From positions 10,761,511 through 10,825,510 of the forward strand of contig JACBWW010000015.1 of NCBI GenBank assembly GCA_020086605.1: DNA of 64,000 bases, written 5' to 3'. Each line of letters begins with the position of its first letter. Within the stretch, counting starts at the first letter, position 1. A program made the translations under genes and the position numbers. Below the pieces are notes generated by a model. That model saw nothing but the letters and a program-made list of their open reading frames with translations. It was not told the DNA's origin and did not search any database. Below, piece after piece: positions 63,369 through 64,000 of the stretch. The stretch is from Lanius collurio (Eukaryota; Chordata; Aves; Passeriformes; Laniidae).

Positions 63369-64000
63369 GCAGGCTTTTTCCTGCTTCTGTGTGGCAAAAG
63401 AGCTACATATGTGAGCTTTTCTCATAAAATATGTATTGATAGAGTGTTGCAGATATTATACACATTATAAAATATTATTACATTGCAGTAGTGGAACTAC
63501 AATATTGTTTAACAAAAGGGAAGATAATGACTAGAGAAAATATATCCAGTGCCCATTTTAAAGTGCTTAAGCACTATTTTGGAAAAACATTATGATCTTT
63601 ATCCTGATATGCTGCACAGTATGAATGTGCAAAGGAGTTATAAAACTTCTCCAGATTAGCAGCTAAGGGGATCCCTTAATGGCAGATTGATGGCAGAGAT
63701 GGCACTACAACATGCGCTTTGTGGCAATGAAATTTAAGTGAAGACTTGATGGCAGAGGCATTCCAGAGTGCCACTTCACTCTAGCTGACTTCTAGCCTGT
63801 GTAATGTTACTTTGGATACACTTAGAGAATGACAACATTATGATGGTATCAAGATAAGAATAACTGAAAGTTGGCATGAAACCTTTGCCCCTACTGCATA
63901 AAGTCAAAATGTGTTGAAGCTGTTTCTCAATTTATTTTGACTTTGCAATGGAAACACAGTAGAACTGAGTCAAAATTCTAAGCTATTCTCAGAACTTTTA
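63369..64000. other. Non-coding end of window
   Basis: Nothing recognised. The words GATGGCAG and TGGCAGAG recur several times between 63685 and 63755, probably by chance or old local duplication. Confidence 0.6.

Noticed and set aside
1..64000. tRNA genes, CRISPR arrays, bacterial operons or phage-like modules
   Set aside because: No B-box-like GGTTCRANTCC with matching stems, no regularly spaced direct repeats, no Shine-Dalgarno-led gene strings; composition and repeats are those of a bird nuclear genome.
1..64000. Coding exons of a host gene
   Set aside because: No open segment combined a recognisable protein motif with acceptor and donor sites. Short or untranslated exons cannot be excluded without transcript data.

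Overview
The window reads as non-coding DNA from a bird nuclear genome. It is AT-rich and full of stop codons in every frame. Its clearest landmarks are decayed CR1 (chicken repeat 1) LINE copies, several ending in the avian-type tail (variants of ATTCTRTG), plus two solo LTRs of endogenous retroviruses of a kind common in birds. Species cannot be read from it; the LTRs look more like those of neoavian birds such as songbirds than chicken, which is only an impression from memory. No protein-coding exon, tRNA, rRNA, CRISPR array or bacterial gene could be supported. The longest open frame is 136 codons and looks like chance. The segment is best seen as a gene desert or a very large intron.

Layout: 1-2.6 kb featureless; CR1 3' end at 2.6-2.9 kb (+); featureless to 9.7 kb; CR1 3' part at 9.75-10.28 kb (+); CR1 reverse-transcriptase relic at 12.4-13.0 kb (-, the only minus-strand copy); featureless to 19.0 kb; an unassigned GC-richer block (19.0-20.2 kb) running into a long CR1 relic (20.18-21.11 kb, +); a TA/TG microsatellite at 21.7 kb; CR1 3' end at 23.6-23.9 kb (+); a possible very old CR1 scrap at 30.0-30.2 kb followed by a 1.3 kb CR1 ORF2 relic (30.3-31.7 kb, +); a 711-bp solo LTR at 36.1-36.8 kb (+) bounded by a short direct repeat; CR1 at 41.0-41.6 kb (+); a 379-bp solo LTR at 46.2-46.6 kb (+), also with a direct repeat; a CR1 endonuclease-domain relic at 48.4-48.8 kb (+); then about 15 kb with only low-complexity tracts and a few GC-richer patches.

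Nothing here works together as a system. The repeats are independent dead insertions of different ages. The most informative collective signal is orientation: 9 of the 10 well-supported insertions point to the + strand. If the window is intronic, this would weakly favour a host gene transcribed from the minus strand. No undescribed biological system was found; the leads listed are modest and mostly concern repeat history and unassigned GC-richer blocks.
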